Of a stretch of DNA of 6,403 nt, positions 1 to 6,060 are shown piece by piece. The translations under genes and the position numbers were made by a program. Under the pieces are notes generated by a model. That model did no database searches and was not told the DNA's origin. It worked only from the letters and a program-made list of their open reading frames with translations. Source of the stretch: Bacillota bacterium (lineage in GTDB: Bacteria; Bacillota; Clostridia; Christensenellales; Aristaeellaceae); NCBI GenBank assembly GCA_009787135.1, contig WRGP01000124.1:1-6403 (forward strand). The letters are read 5' to 3'. The first letter of the stretch is position 1. Every line of letters starts with the position of its first letter.

Positions 1-255
1 GATAAAGGTGTTGAAATCACCGGTCATATCCAGCACGTTCTTGGCGAACTGCTGGCCCGCCAGATGCCCGGCCGCGCGCAGCAGCGCGTTAGCGGTCTCC
101 TCGTCATATTCCCTGGTGAGAATATCTTTCAGCGTGTACTGGAAGAGGCGGTATACCAGAACCGGCATCTCCAAACCAAGGTTCTCGCGTCCGGTAGCAA
201 TGTCGCCCAAATTTCCCCAAGAAAAGTTTGACGGCTTGTTTTTGTACCGCATCAT
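1..255 (-). CDS. V4R-domain (4-vinyl reductase-like) protein, N-terminal part, cut by left edge
   Basis: The first 85 codons of a gene that runs off the left edge without a stop. The protein starts MMRYKNKPSNFSWGNLGDIA and continues with a TGRENLG segment, a MPVLVYRLFQYTLKDIL helix and an AAGHLAGQQFAKNVLD segment (about residues 61-76). From memory, this FSW-LGDI-GR-NLG / VYR-QYTL / AG-LAG-F-NVLD pattern is the N-terminal part of small clostridial proteins annotated as 4-vinyl reductase or V4R domain. These are predicted to bind small hydrophobic ligands and have no well-established role. The diagnostic C-terminal V4R core lies outside the window, so the family call is by resemblance only. 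The start is either of two adjacent ATGs (255 or 252); AAGGAGG lies 4 or 7 bases before them. The gap to the gpmI stop is only 41 bases with no terminator, so it is probably read from the same message. No signal peptide or membrane segment is visible. Confidence 0.62.
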   Translation of the reverse strand, partial: MMRYKNKPSNFSWGNLGDIATGRENLGLEMPVLVYRLFQYTLKDILTREYDEETANALLRAAGHLAGQQFAKNVLDMTGDFNTFI

Positions 256-259
256 GTAT

Positions 260-266
260 CCTCCTT
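260..266 (-). promoter_or_regulatory. Ribosome binding site with two possible start codons
   Basis: AAGGAGG on the minus strand is followed by ATAC and then ATGATG. Spacing is 4 bases to the first ATG (255) and 7 to the second (252). The usual spacing slightly favours the second, so the true protein may lack the first methionine. Confidence 0.75.
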
Positions 267-296
267 GATCGCTTTTGCGTTTTGAGGCAATCGCTT

Positions 297-1847
297 TTAG
301 GGTATAGTTTTAAGCAAACTTTTCCCCGTCATCGCTTGAGGCTTCGCAATGCCCGCCATCTCAAGGAGCGTCGGCGCGATATCCGCCAGCCTTCCGCCCT
401 CGCGCAAGCTCACGTTCCTGAGGCCTTCATCACACAGGATGACGGGCACGGGATTGGTCGTATGGGCGGTAAACGGGCCGCCATCCAAGGGGTCGACCAT
501 CTGCTCGGCGTTTCCGTGATCCGCCGTGACGATGCAGCGCCCCCCGCTTGCAAGAACAGCCTCCACCACCCTGCCCACACAGACGTCCACCGCCCGAACC
601 GCTTTGATCGCCGCGGGGATCACGCCCGTATGGCCGACCATGTCGCAGTTGGCGAAGTTGAGAATCATAAAATCATATGTGCCGGACTCAATGCGCCCAA
701 TCGCTTCATCCGTGATTTCATACGCGCTCATCTCGGGCTTGAGGTCAAACGTGGCGACCTTGGAGGAGGGAATCAGCACCCGATCCTCTTTTTCATTGGG
801 CGCCTCCACACCGCCGTTAAAAAAGAAAGTGACGTGCGCGTATTTCTGCGTTTCCGCGATGCGCAGCTGCGTCAGGCCCAAAGCGCTGACGTACTCGCCC
901 AAGGTGTCCCGAAGCGTAGACGGCTTATTCACCACCCGAAGGCCCGTAAATGTCTCGTCATACTGCGTCATTGTCACGTATTGCAACGGAAAAAAGCCCG
1001 GCGCGCGGGGGAAACCCGTGAAATCCTGTTGAATGAACGCGCGGGTCAACTGGCGCGCGCGGTCCGGCCGAAAGTTATAAAAAATAACGCTGTCATGGGG
1101 TTTTACGCACGCCACGGGCAGCCCGCCCTTGCAAACGACGGCAGGCTGCACGAACTCGTCCGTTTCTCCCTTGGCATAGGATTGCTCCACGGCCTGGCCT
1201 GCGCTTTCCGCGCTCAAGCCCACGCCGCTCACCATCGCGTCATACGCGCGCTGTACGCGGTCCCACAGATTGTCGCGGTCCATGGCCCAATAGCGGCCCA
1301 TGACCGTGGCAATCTCGCCCACGCCGATCTGAGCCAGTTTCTCTTCCAGCTCCCGCACAAACCCAAGGCCGCTGGAGGGCGGCACATCGCGCCCGTCCAG
1401 AAAGCAGTGGACGTACACACGCCTCAGCCCTCGCATCTTGGCCATCTCAAGCAGCGCGTACAGGTGCGTGTTATGGCTGTGCACGCCGCCGTCGGAAAGA
1501 AGGCCCAGCAAATGCAGGCCGGCCCCGTTCGCCTTTGCGGCGTCCATAGCCCAAATCAGCTCTTCTTTTTGAAAAAATACGCCGTCCTGTATGTCCTTTG
1601 TAATCTGCGTCAGCTCCTGGTACACGACGCGGCCCGCGCCCAGGTTTAGATGACCAACCTCGCTGTTGCCCATCTGCCCTTCCGGCAAGCCCACATCCAT
1701 GCCGCTGGCCTTGATGGTCGTATGGGGAAAACGCGCCGCGAGCGCGTCGAGCTTTGGCGTCCCCGCCTCCAAAATAGCGTTGCGGTTTACATTGCCCGCC
1801 ACGCCAAATCCATCCATGATGATGAGCGCCGTCATTGTCTTTTTCAT
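297..1847 (-). CDS. gpmI: 2,3-bisphosphoglycerate-independent phosphoglycerate mutase
   Basis: Interconverts 3-phosphoglycerate and 2-phosphoglycerate in glycolysis and gluconeogenesis, in the cytoplasm, through a phosphoserine intermediate and two metal ions (usually manganese). The protein is 516 residues, the normal length. Metal and catalytic residues are all visible: D12 in MDGFG, nucleophile S62 in GNSEVGH, H123 in GGVHSH, DGRDVPPSS at 151-159, GRYWAMDRDNLWDR at 184-197, FRPDRARQ at 259-266, K335, D402 and H406 in NCDMVGHTG, DH at 443-444 in TADHGNAEQ, and H462. This fits the alkaline-phosphatase fold with an inserted phosphotransferase domain. The chosen start (MKKTMTAL) has AAGGA six bases upstream; an in-frame ATG at 1871 would add eight residues not typical of the family. 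It is the third gene after pgk and tpiA, separated from tpiA by 141 bases that hold a large palindrome. Cofactor-independent mutase is the usual form in Clostridia. Confidence 0.97.
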   Translation of the reverse strand: MKKTMTALIIMDGFGVAGNVNRNAILEAGTPKLDALAARFPHTTIKASGMDVGLPEGQMGNSEVGHLNLGAGRVVYQELTQITKDIQDGVFFQKEELIWAMDAAKANGAGLHLLGLLSDGGVHSHNTHLYALLEMAKMRGLRRVYVHCFLDGRDVPPSSGLGFVRELEEKLAQIGVGEIATVMGRYWAMDRDNLWDRVQRAYDAMVSGVGLSAESAGQAVEQSYAKGETDEFVQPAVVCKGGLPVACVKPHDSVIFYNFRPDRARQLTRAFIQQDFTGFPRAPGFFPLQYVTMTQYDETFTGLRVVNKPSTLRDTLGEYVSALGLTQLRIAETQKYAHVTFFFNGGVEAPNEKEDRVLIPSSKVATFDLKPEMSAYEITDEAIGRIESGTYDFMILNFANCDMVGHTGVIPAAIKAVRAVDVCVGRVVEAVLASGGRCIVTADHGNAEQMVDPLDGGPFTAHTTNPVPVILCDEGLRNVSLREGGRLADIAPTLLEMAGIAKPQAMTGKSLLKTIP

Positions 1848-1853
1848 TGCAAT

Positions 1854-1858
1854 TCCTT
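1854..1858 (-). promoter_or_regulatory. Ribosome binding site fixing the gpmI start
   Basis: AAGGA on the minus strand lies six bases before the ATG at 1847. It supports this start over the in-frame ATG at 1871, which has no comparable site at proper spacing. Confidence 0.75.
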
Positions 1859-1873
1859 TTTCACCGGTCAAGT

Positions 1874-1979
1874 GTCAGAGGAGACGCCAAGGGGCTCTGA
1901 TCCGCATTTCGGCGTTACCGCACGCCGGGGCTTGTTCTGTGCCGAAATGCGGATCAGAACTCCCCGGCGTTCCCTCACA
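1874..1979. repeat. Nested palindromic element (REP/MITE-like) between tpiA and gpmI
   Basis: An 18-bp perfect inverted repeat pairs 1896-1913 with 1941-1958 around a 27-base loop. Outside it, GGGG at 1891-1894 faces CTCC at 1960-1963 and ACGCC at 1884-1888 faces GGCGT at 1966-1970. Weaker complementarity (TGT, GAGG) reaches about 1874 and 1979. The loop holds a second copy of the outer arm: ACGCCGGGG at 1922-1930 pairs perfectly with 1962-1970, and GTTCTG at 1934-1939 pairs with 1955-1960. The layout is therefore X-Y-X-Y'-X', in which two mutually exclusive hairpins compete for 1955-1970. No run of T follows on either strand, so it does not look like a simple terminator. It could be a non-coding mobile repeat, a site for RNase processing, or a structure that tunes gpmI expression. 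Copy number in the genome cannot be judged from one window. Confidence 0.8.
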
Positions 1980-1988
1980 ACGTTTCTC

Positions 1989-2747
1989 TTAGTGCCCCGC
2001 ATCAAAGCGCACGACCTTGGCGAAATCCTCAGCCGTGAGGCTCGCGCCGCCGATGAGGCCGCCGTCGATCTCCGGCTGGCTCATGAGGCCGCGCGCGTTT
2101 TTAGGATTCATGCTGCCGCCATACTGAATGCGCACACCATCCGCCGCCTCCGGCCCGAACATAGCCCGAACCGCGCCGCGGATTACGGCGATGGTCTCAT
2201 TCGCCTGCTCGTCCGTTGCCGTCAGGCCCGTGCCAATGGCCCAAACCGGCTCATAGGCAATGACGACGCCCGCCACCTGTCCGGGCGTCAGGCCTGTAAG
2301 CGCTGTTTGGGTCTGGTATGTCACCAAGGTATCCGTATACCCCGCCTCGCGCTGGGCCCTGCGTTCGCCCACGCAGATGATGGGGGTCAGGCCCGCCCGC
2401 ACGGCAGCAAGCGTTTTCGCGTTGACCGTTTCATCCGTCTCGGCGAAATACTGCCGCCGCTCGCTATGGCCTACGATCACGTATTCCACGCCCGCGGCCC
2501 TGAGCATGGGGGCTGATACCTCCCCCGTGTAAGCGCCGCTTTCTTCCCAATGCATGTTCTGCGCGCCCAAGTGAATGTTCGTGGCCCGGACAGCCTCACG
2601 GGCGGCGGCGACATCCAACGCCGGCACGCAAACGACCACGTCGCAAATGGCGTCCTTTACCAGAGGGATGAGCGCGTCAAGCAAGGCCGCGGCCTCCTCC
2701 GGCGTCTTGTTCATCTTCCAATTTCCAGCGATAATCGGTGTACGCAT
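1989..2747 (-). CDS. tpiA: Triosephosphate isomerase
   Basis: Interconverts dihydroxyacetone phosphate and glyceraldehyde-3-phosphate; a cytoplasmic homodimeric TIM barrel. The protein has 252 residues, the normal length. Catalytic residues are N9 and K11 in AGNWKMN, the electrophile H94 in VGHSERR, and the base E166 in AYEPVWAIGTG. That last motif also starts the mobile loop 6. The phosphate-binding glycines are YGGSMN (209-214) and GGLIGGASL (229-237). The start MRTPIIAGNWKMN is chosen because AAGGGG lies five bases upstream and the family begins just before NWK; the longer in-frame start at 2747 plus 45 bases adds 15 unrelated residues. It follows pgk by 50 bases with no terminator, so the two are one transcript. 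Nothing unusual is seen in the protein. Confidence 0.98.
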   Translation of the reverse strand: MRTPIIAGNWKMNKTPEEAAALLDALIPLVKDAICDVVVCVPALDVAAAREAVRATNIHLGAQNMHWEESGAYTGEVSAPMLRAAGVEYVIVGHSERRQYFAETDETVNAKTLAAVRAGLTPIICVGERRAQREAGYTDTLVTYQTQTALTGLTPGQVAGVVIAYEPVWAIGTGLTATDEQANETIAVIRGAVRAMFGPEAADGVRIQYGGSMNPKNARGLMSQPEIDGGLIGGASLTAEDFAKVVRFDAGH

Positions 2748-2763
2748 AATATCCCCTTCATGA

Positions 2764-2793
2764 GGTGGGCAAGCCGCCCGCGGCCCAGCCACC
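2764..2793. other. Small GC-rich hairpin between pgk and tpiA
   Basis: GGTGG at 2764-2768 can pair with CCACC at 2789-2793 around a GC-rich loop, with an alternative TGGGC/GCCCA pairing. No T tract follows in the direction of transcription, so it is not a terminator. It lies just upstream of the tpiA ribosome binding site (AAGGGG, 2753-2758) and may only reflect base composition. Confidence 0.3.
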
Positions 2794-2797
2794 CTAT

Positions 2798-3985
2798 TTA
2801 TTCCTTATCGTTCAAGGCGGCCACGCCCGGCAGCTCAATGCCCTCCAGAAACTCCAGCGAGGCGCCGCCGCCGGTGGAGATATGCGTAACCTTGTCCCCA
2901 AAGCCCATCTTCTGCACGGCCGCGGCGCTGTCGCCGCCGCCGATGATCGTAACGCCTTGGCACTCGGCGCACGCCTGCGCGATGGCGCGCGTGCCCTCCG
3001 CGAAATTCTCGAACTCAAACACGCCCATCGGCCCGTTCCAGACGACTGTCCCGGCGGCCTTGATCTCCTCCGCGAACATCTCACGCGTGCGCGGACCAAT
3101 ATCCATGCCCATCGCGTCCGCCGGGATGCTCATGGACTCCACCGTGGCGCGCTCGGTATCATTGGAAAACTCCTTGCCGACCACGTTATCCACGGGCAGC
3201 AAAAGCCGCACGCCCTTGCGCTCAGCCTTTTCAAGCATTTCTTTGGCCAGGCCGACCTTATCCTCCTCGCAGAGGGACTTGCCGATTTCGCCGCCAAGCG
3301 CTTTAAAGAACGTATAGGCCATGCCGCCACCGATGAGCAGCACGTTCACCTTCTCCAGCAGGTTATTGATCACGCCGATCTTGTCGGATACCTTCGCGCC
3401 GCCCAAAATCGCCACGAACGGGCGGTCCGGGTTCTCCAGCGCTTTGCCCATAACAGAGAGCTCCTTGCCGATGAGATACCCCGCCACGGCGGGCAGATAC
3501 CGCGCAACGCCCTCCGTGGAGGCATGCGCGCGATGCGCGGAGCCAAACGCGTCGTTCACATAAATGTCGGCCAGCGCCGCCATCTTCTTCGCCAGCTCCG
3601 GATCGTTCTTTGTTTCCGCCTTTTCAAAGCGGACATTTTCCAGCAGCATCACGCCGCCATCCTTCAACCCGGCGGCCAGCGCCTGAGCGGACTCGCCAAC
3701 AACGTCCTTGGCCAACGGCACGTCCACGCCCAGAACTTCCGCAAGGCGCTCCGCGACCGGGCGCAGGGAGAACCTGGGATCAAATTCTCCTTTGGGACGG
3801 CCCAGGTGTGAGCAGAGAATGACGCGGCCGCCCTGCTTCATAAGGTAGACAATGGTCGGCAGCGCCGCCTGAATGCGGTTGTCATTGGTAATGCGCTGGT
3901 TCTCGTCGAGCGGCACGTTAAAATCACAGCGAACCAAAACCCTTTTGCCCTTGACCGCAATGTCCTCAATGGTCTTTTTGTTCAT
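2798..3985 (-). CDS. pgk: Phosphoglycerate kinase
   Basis: Transfers the acyl phosphate of 1,3-bisphosphoglycerate to ADP, giving ATP and 3-phosphoglycerate; cytoplasmic, monomeric, two-domain enzyme. The protein has 395 residues, the normal bacterial length. In the N-terminal substrate domain: VRCDFNVPLDEN (18-29), R37 in NDNRI, SHLGRPKG (59-66), R119 in LLENVRFE, and the basic patch FGSAHRAHAS (147-156). In the C-terminal nucleotide domain: GGAKVSDKIGV (195-205), GGGMAYTF (219-226), WNGPMGVFEFE (316-326), GGGDSAAAV (349-357) and STGGGASLEFLEG (370-382). The start MNKKTIEDI has AAGGAG (3994-3999) eight bases upstream. It is the first gene of the pgk-tpiA-gpmI operon, about 35 bases after the likely transcription start. 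The gene that most often precedes pgk, glyceraldehyde-3-phosphate dehydrogenase, is not here; an exporter gene with its own terminator is. Confidence 0.98.
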   Translation of the reverse strand: MNKKTIEDIAVKGKRVLVRCDFNVPLDENQRITNDNRIQAALPTIVYLMKQGGRVILCSHLGRPKGEFDPRFSLRPVAERLAEVLGVDVPLAKDVVGESAQALAAGLKDGGVMLLENVRFEKAETKNDPELAKKMAALADIYVNDAFGSAHRAHASTEGVARYLPAVAGYLIGKELSVMGKALENPDRPFVAILGGAKVSDKIGVINNLLEKVNVLLIGGGMAYTFFKALGGEIGKSLCEEDKVGLAKEMLEKAERKGVRLLLPVDNVVGKEFSNDTERATVESMSIPADAMGMDIGPRTREMFAEEIKAAGTVVWNGPMGVFEFENFAEGTRAIAQACAECQGVTIIGGGDSAAAVQKMGFGDKVTHISTGGGASLEFLEGIELPGVAALNDKE

Positions 3986-4028
3986 GAAAAACGCTCCTTG
4001 CAAATGAATTTAATTTTTACATAGGATT

Positions 4029-4057
4029 AGTATATCACGGCTGATTATATCTGTCGA
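4029..4057 (-). promoter_or_regulatory. SigA-type promoter of the pgk-tpiA-gpmI operon
   Basis: On the minus strand the -35 box TCGACA (4057-4052, five of six matches to TTGACA) is followed by exactly 17 bases and the -10 box TATACT (4034-4029, five of six matches to TATAAT). TG one base before the -10 box makes it an extended -10. Transcription should start near 4021-4023, giving a leader of about 36-38 bases before pgk. A perfect TATAAT at 4049-4044 also lies in the spacer, but has no good -35 box. AT-rich sequence with an A tract upstream (about 4061-4075) could act as an UP element. No operator was recognised. Confidence 0.85.
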
Positions 4058-4115
4058 GGTAATTTGTGGCTTTTTGCGATTTGAAGAAATATTACGTCAA
4101 GCTGCACGGGAGAGG

Positions 4116-4169
4116 AAAAAACCAAATGGCTATCGCGCCAGCGAATCGTTGGCACGACAGCCATTTTTT
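4116..4169 (-). terminator. Rho-independent terminator after the ABC exporter gene, possibly bidirectional
   Basis: A 21-position inverted repeat pairs 4124-4144 with 4146-4166 around a very tight turn. On the minus strand 18 pairs are Watson-Crick, two are G-U and one is mismatched. The stem is followed by TTTGG and six T (4121-4116). It begins a few bases after the exporter stop codon. On the plus strand the other arm runs into six T at 4164-4169, so it could also stop transcription from the opposite side. It separates the exporter operon from the glycolytic promoter. Confidence 0.9.
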
Positions 4170-4172
4170 GAT

Positions 4173-6047
4173 TTAAAATTCTACCTCCTGATCGCGGCTG
4201 GCCTTGATCAACTCCACGCTCCGCTGGCGCACGCGGTAGATCTTGTCGCAAACCGTGAACACGGACGGGCGGTGCGTGGTCAGCACGCACGTCTTGCACA
4301 CGCCGCTGGAGAAAATATTGTCGAGCACCTCTTTTTCCGTATAGATATCCAAGGCGCTCGTCGCCTCGTCCAGCAGCAGGATCGGCGCGCCGCGCAGCAG
4401 CGCGCGGGCAATGGCCAGGCGCTGCGCCTGCCCTTCGGAAACGCCGACGCCGCGCTCGCCGATGGGCGTATCCAGGCCCATGGGCAGCGACTGCACGAAT
4501 TTCCATATGCACGCCTGCTCCAGCGCGCGAATGATCTGCGCCTCGTCTGCCTCCGGGTCGCCCATCTCCATGTTCTCGCGGATGGTGCCGGAGAACAGCG
4601 TATTCCCCTGCGGCACATAGGAAAAAAACTCGCGCGTCTCCACGGACAGGTTCAGCGCTTCCCCCCTGCCCGTCACCAGATAGGCGCGGCCCTTGTCCGG
4701 CGTTAAAAGGCCCAGCGCCAGCCGAATCAGCGTCGTCTTGCCCTCGCCGGACGGGCCGACGAACGCGACCGTCTCGCCGGGGTTTACGGTGATATCCACA
4801 TCATGCAGGACGACCAGCCCTTTTTCATAAGCAAACTCAAGGTTGTCCACCCGCAGGCCCATGCCGTCCCGCTCGGCCTTTTGGGCAAATTCCCTTACCG
4901 TGTCCGGCACCTGCGACCGGTCGCGGGGCAATTCATAGATGGTCATGACACGCTCGGCGCTGGCGGAAATTTCGATGGAATTCATGATAAAGCCCATGAT
5001 GCTGTTAACCGGCCCGGAGACCATGCTGCCCAGCATGCCAAAGGCTGCCAGCTTACCAAATGTGGTATAGCCATCGATGAGCCGCACACCGAAATAGACA
5101 TATATCCCTATTCTTATCACACGGCCCAGCATGCCCATAATTGCCCCTGTCACGATTCCATACTTTTTTTGTTCCACGATCAGGCCGAATAATTCTTCAT
5201 GGATCGCACGATACCGGCGAATGAACTGGGCCACGAGCATGAAGGATTTAATGACCATGATGTTGGCCATGGACTCGTACAGAAAGCTCGAGTTTTTCGC
5301 GCTCAGTTCCAGCGACCGCTTCGCATAGTCGTGCCTGCGCCGACCCGTGAGCTTGATTCCAAACATGGACAGCGGCACGCCCACAAAGGCGATGATACAT
5401 AGCGTCCAATCGTAATATATCAACATAGCGAACGCCGCCACGAACTGTATGGCCTGCACGATCATTCCCGGTACCGTTTGCATGGCAAAACCCGAAACCG
5501 TTTCCGCGTCGCTGGACACTCGCTGCACCAGATCGCCCGCATGGTACTGGGTCAGCGACAGCCAGTCACTTTCCAAAATCGTTGCGTATATCTTTCGTTT
5601 AATGCCCAGCGCCAGGTCCATGGACAGGCGCAGGGTGAAAAATTCCATAAAAAGCGAATACAGATAGGTAACGATCTTGTAAACAAGGTATCCAAGCAGA
5701 ATCCAGACGATGCTGACCGGCAGAATGCTAATGGCCAGCTCATAAATTCTCATGATCTTATCCCCAAAGGGCGCGTATCGCATTTCCAAAGCCGTGCGCT
5801 CAACGAACGCGATAATCTCCTGAGTCTGCGGCATGATCTTATCAATCGCCCATTGATACAAACGCGCATACGCAATGCCCAGGAAGACAAAGAAGATGCT
5901 AAACCCCGTCAAAACCCCAATCCGGCCCCGAAACCCCTTGCTGAAGCCGTTCATCCACTTGAGCTGCTGCCAGATCCGCTTCCAATTGATCTCCTCCACC
6001 GTATCGCGCTGGAAGCCTACGATCTGGTTCATAAACCTTCTTAGCAT
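4173..6047 (-). CDS. Type I ABC exporter, fused permease and ATPase (half transporter)
   Basis: A 624-residue membrane protein expected to work as a homodimer, moving a substrate out of the cell with ATP. The transmembrane domain spans about residues 40-365. Hydrophobic segments are seen near 43-64, 104-130, 195-230 and 298-322, and a helix pair may follow at 333-360. The ATPase domain (about 395-624) has Walker A GPSGEGKTT (431-439), Q-loop Q480, signature VSEGQ (536-540), Walker B ILLLDE with catalytic E561, D-loop SALD (564-567) and H-loop H592, so it should be active. VSEGQ departs from the usual LSGGQ. No N-terminal C39 peptidase domain is present. About 35 residues between the first two membrane segments (68-103) should form an enlarged outer loop. 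The start MLRRFMNQ has GGAGG seven bases upstream; an in-frame ATG at 6077 would overlap the upstream gene. The peptidase gene ends 13 bases upstream, so a peptide or small protein is the likeliest cargo; lipids or drugs cannot be excluded. Confidence 0.93.
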   Translation of the reverse strand: MLRRFMNQIVGFQRDTVEEINWKRIWQQLKWMNGFSKGFRGRIGVLTGFSIFFVFLGIAYARLYQWAIDKIMPQTQEIIAFVERTALEMRYAPFGDKIMRIYELAISILPVSIVWILLGYLVYKIVTYLYSLFMEFFTLRLSMDLALGIKRKIYATILESDWLSLTQYHAGDLVQRVSSDAETVSGFAMQTVPGMIVQAIQFVAAFAMLIYYDWTLCIIAFVGVPLSMFGIKLTGRRRHDYAKRSLELSAKNSSFLYESMANIMVIKSFMLVAQFIRRYRAIHEELFGLIVEQKKYGIVTGAIMGMLGRVIRIGIYVYFGVRLIDGYTTFGKLAAFGMLGSMVSGPVNSIMGFIMNSIEISASAERVMTIYELPRDRSQVPDTVREFAQKAERDGMGLRVDNLEFAYEKGLVVLHDVDITVNPGETVAFVGPSGEGKTTLIRLALGLLTPDKGRAYLVTGRGEALNLSVETREFFSYVPQGNTLFSGTIRENMEMGDPEADEAQIIRALEQACIWKFVQSLPMGLDTPIGERGVGVSEGQAQRLAIARALLRGAPILLLDEATSALDIYTEKEVLDNIFSSGVCKTCVLTTHRPSVFTVCDKIYRVRQRSVELIKASRDQEVEF

Positions 6048-6054
6048 GTGTAAT

Positions 6055-6059
6055 CCTCC
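6055..6059 (-). promoter_or_regulatory. Ribosome binding site of the ABC exporter, next to the upstream stop codon
   Basis: GGAGG follows the TGA of the peptidase gene by one base and lies seven bases before the ATG at 6047. It decides the exporter start and suggests translational coupling between the two genes. Confidence 0.8.
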
Positions 6060-6060
6060 G

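Noticed and set aside
268..298. Direct repeat ATCGCTTTT in the gpmI to V4R-like gap
   Set aside because: Two nine-base copies at 268-276 and 290-298 are too short and too simple in sequence to support a function.
228..1649. Plus-strand reading frame of 473 codons opposite gpmI
   Set aside because: It is fully antisense to a complete gene with all catalytic motifs, has no recognisable domain, and reads as low-complexity basic protein typical of the reverse of GC-rich coding DNA.
1880..1975. Rho-independent terminator between tpiA and gpmI
   Set aside because: The stem is strong but no T run follows on either strand, and no promoter is visible before gpmI, so termination here would leave gpmI without expression.
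1848..1988. Separate promoter for gpmI
   Set aside because: No pair of -35 and -10 boxes with acceptable spacing was found on the minus strand; the region is GC-rich and taken up by the palindrome.
1650..2516. Plus-strand reading frame of 288 codons across the palindrome and opposite tpiA
   Set aside because: It joins antisense gpmI, the palindrome and antisense tpiA; no conserved protein would span these.
2765..3811. Plus-strand reading frame of 348 codons opposite pgk
   Set aside because: It is antisense to pgk, rich in R, A, H and Q as expected from reversed GC-biased codons, and has no family motif.
4045..4512. Minus-strand frame across the terminator and promoter region
   Set aside because: Out of frame with the exporter, it reads through a strong terminator hairpin and overlaps coding sequence with clear ATPase motifs.
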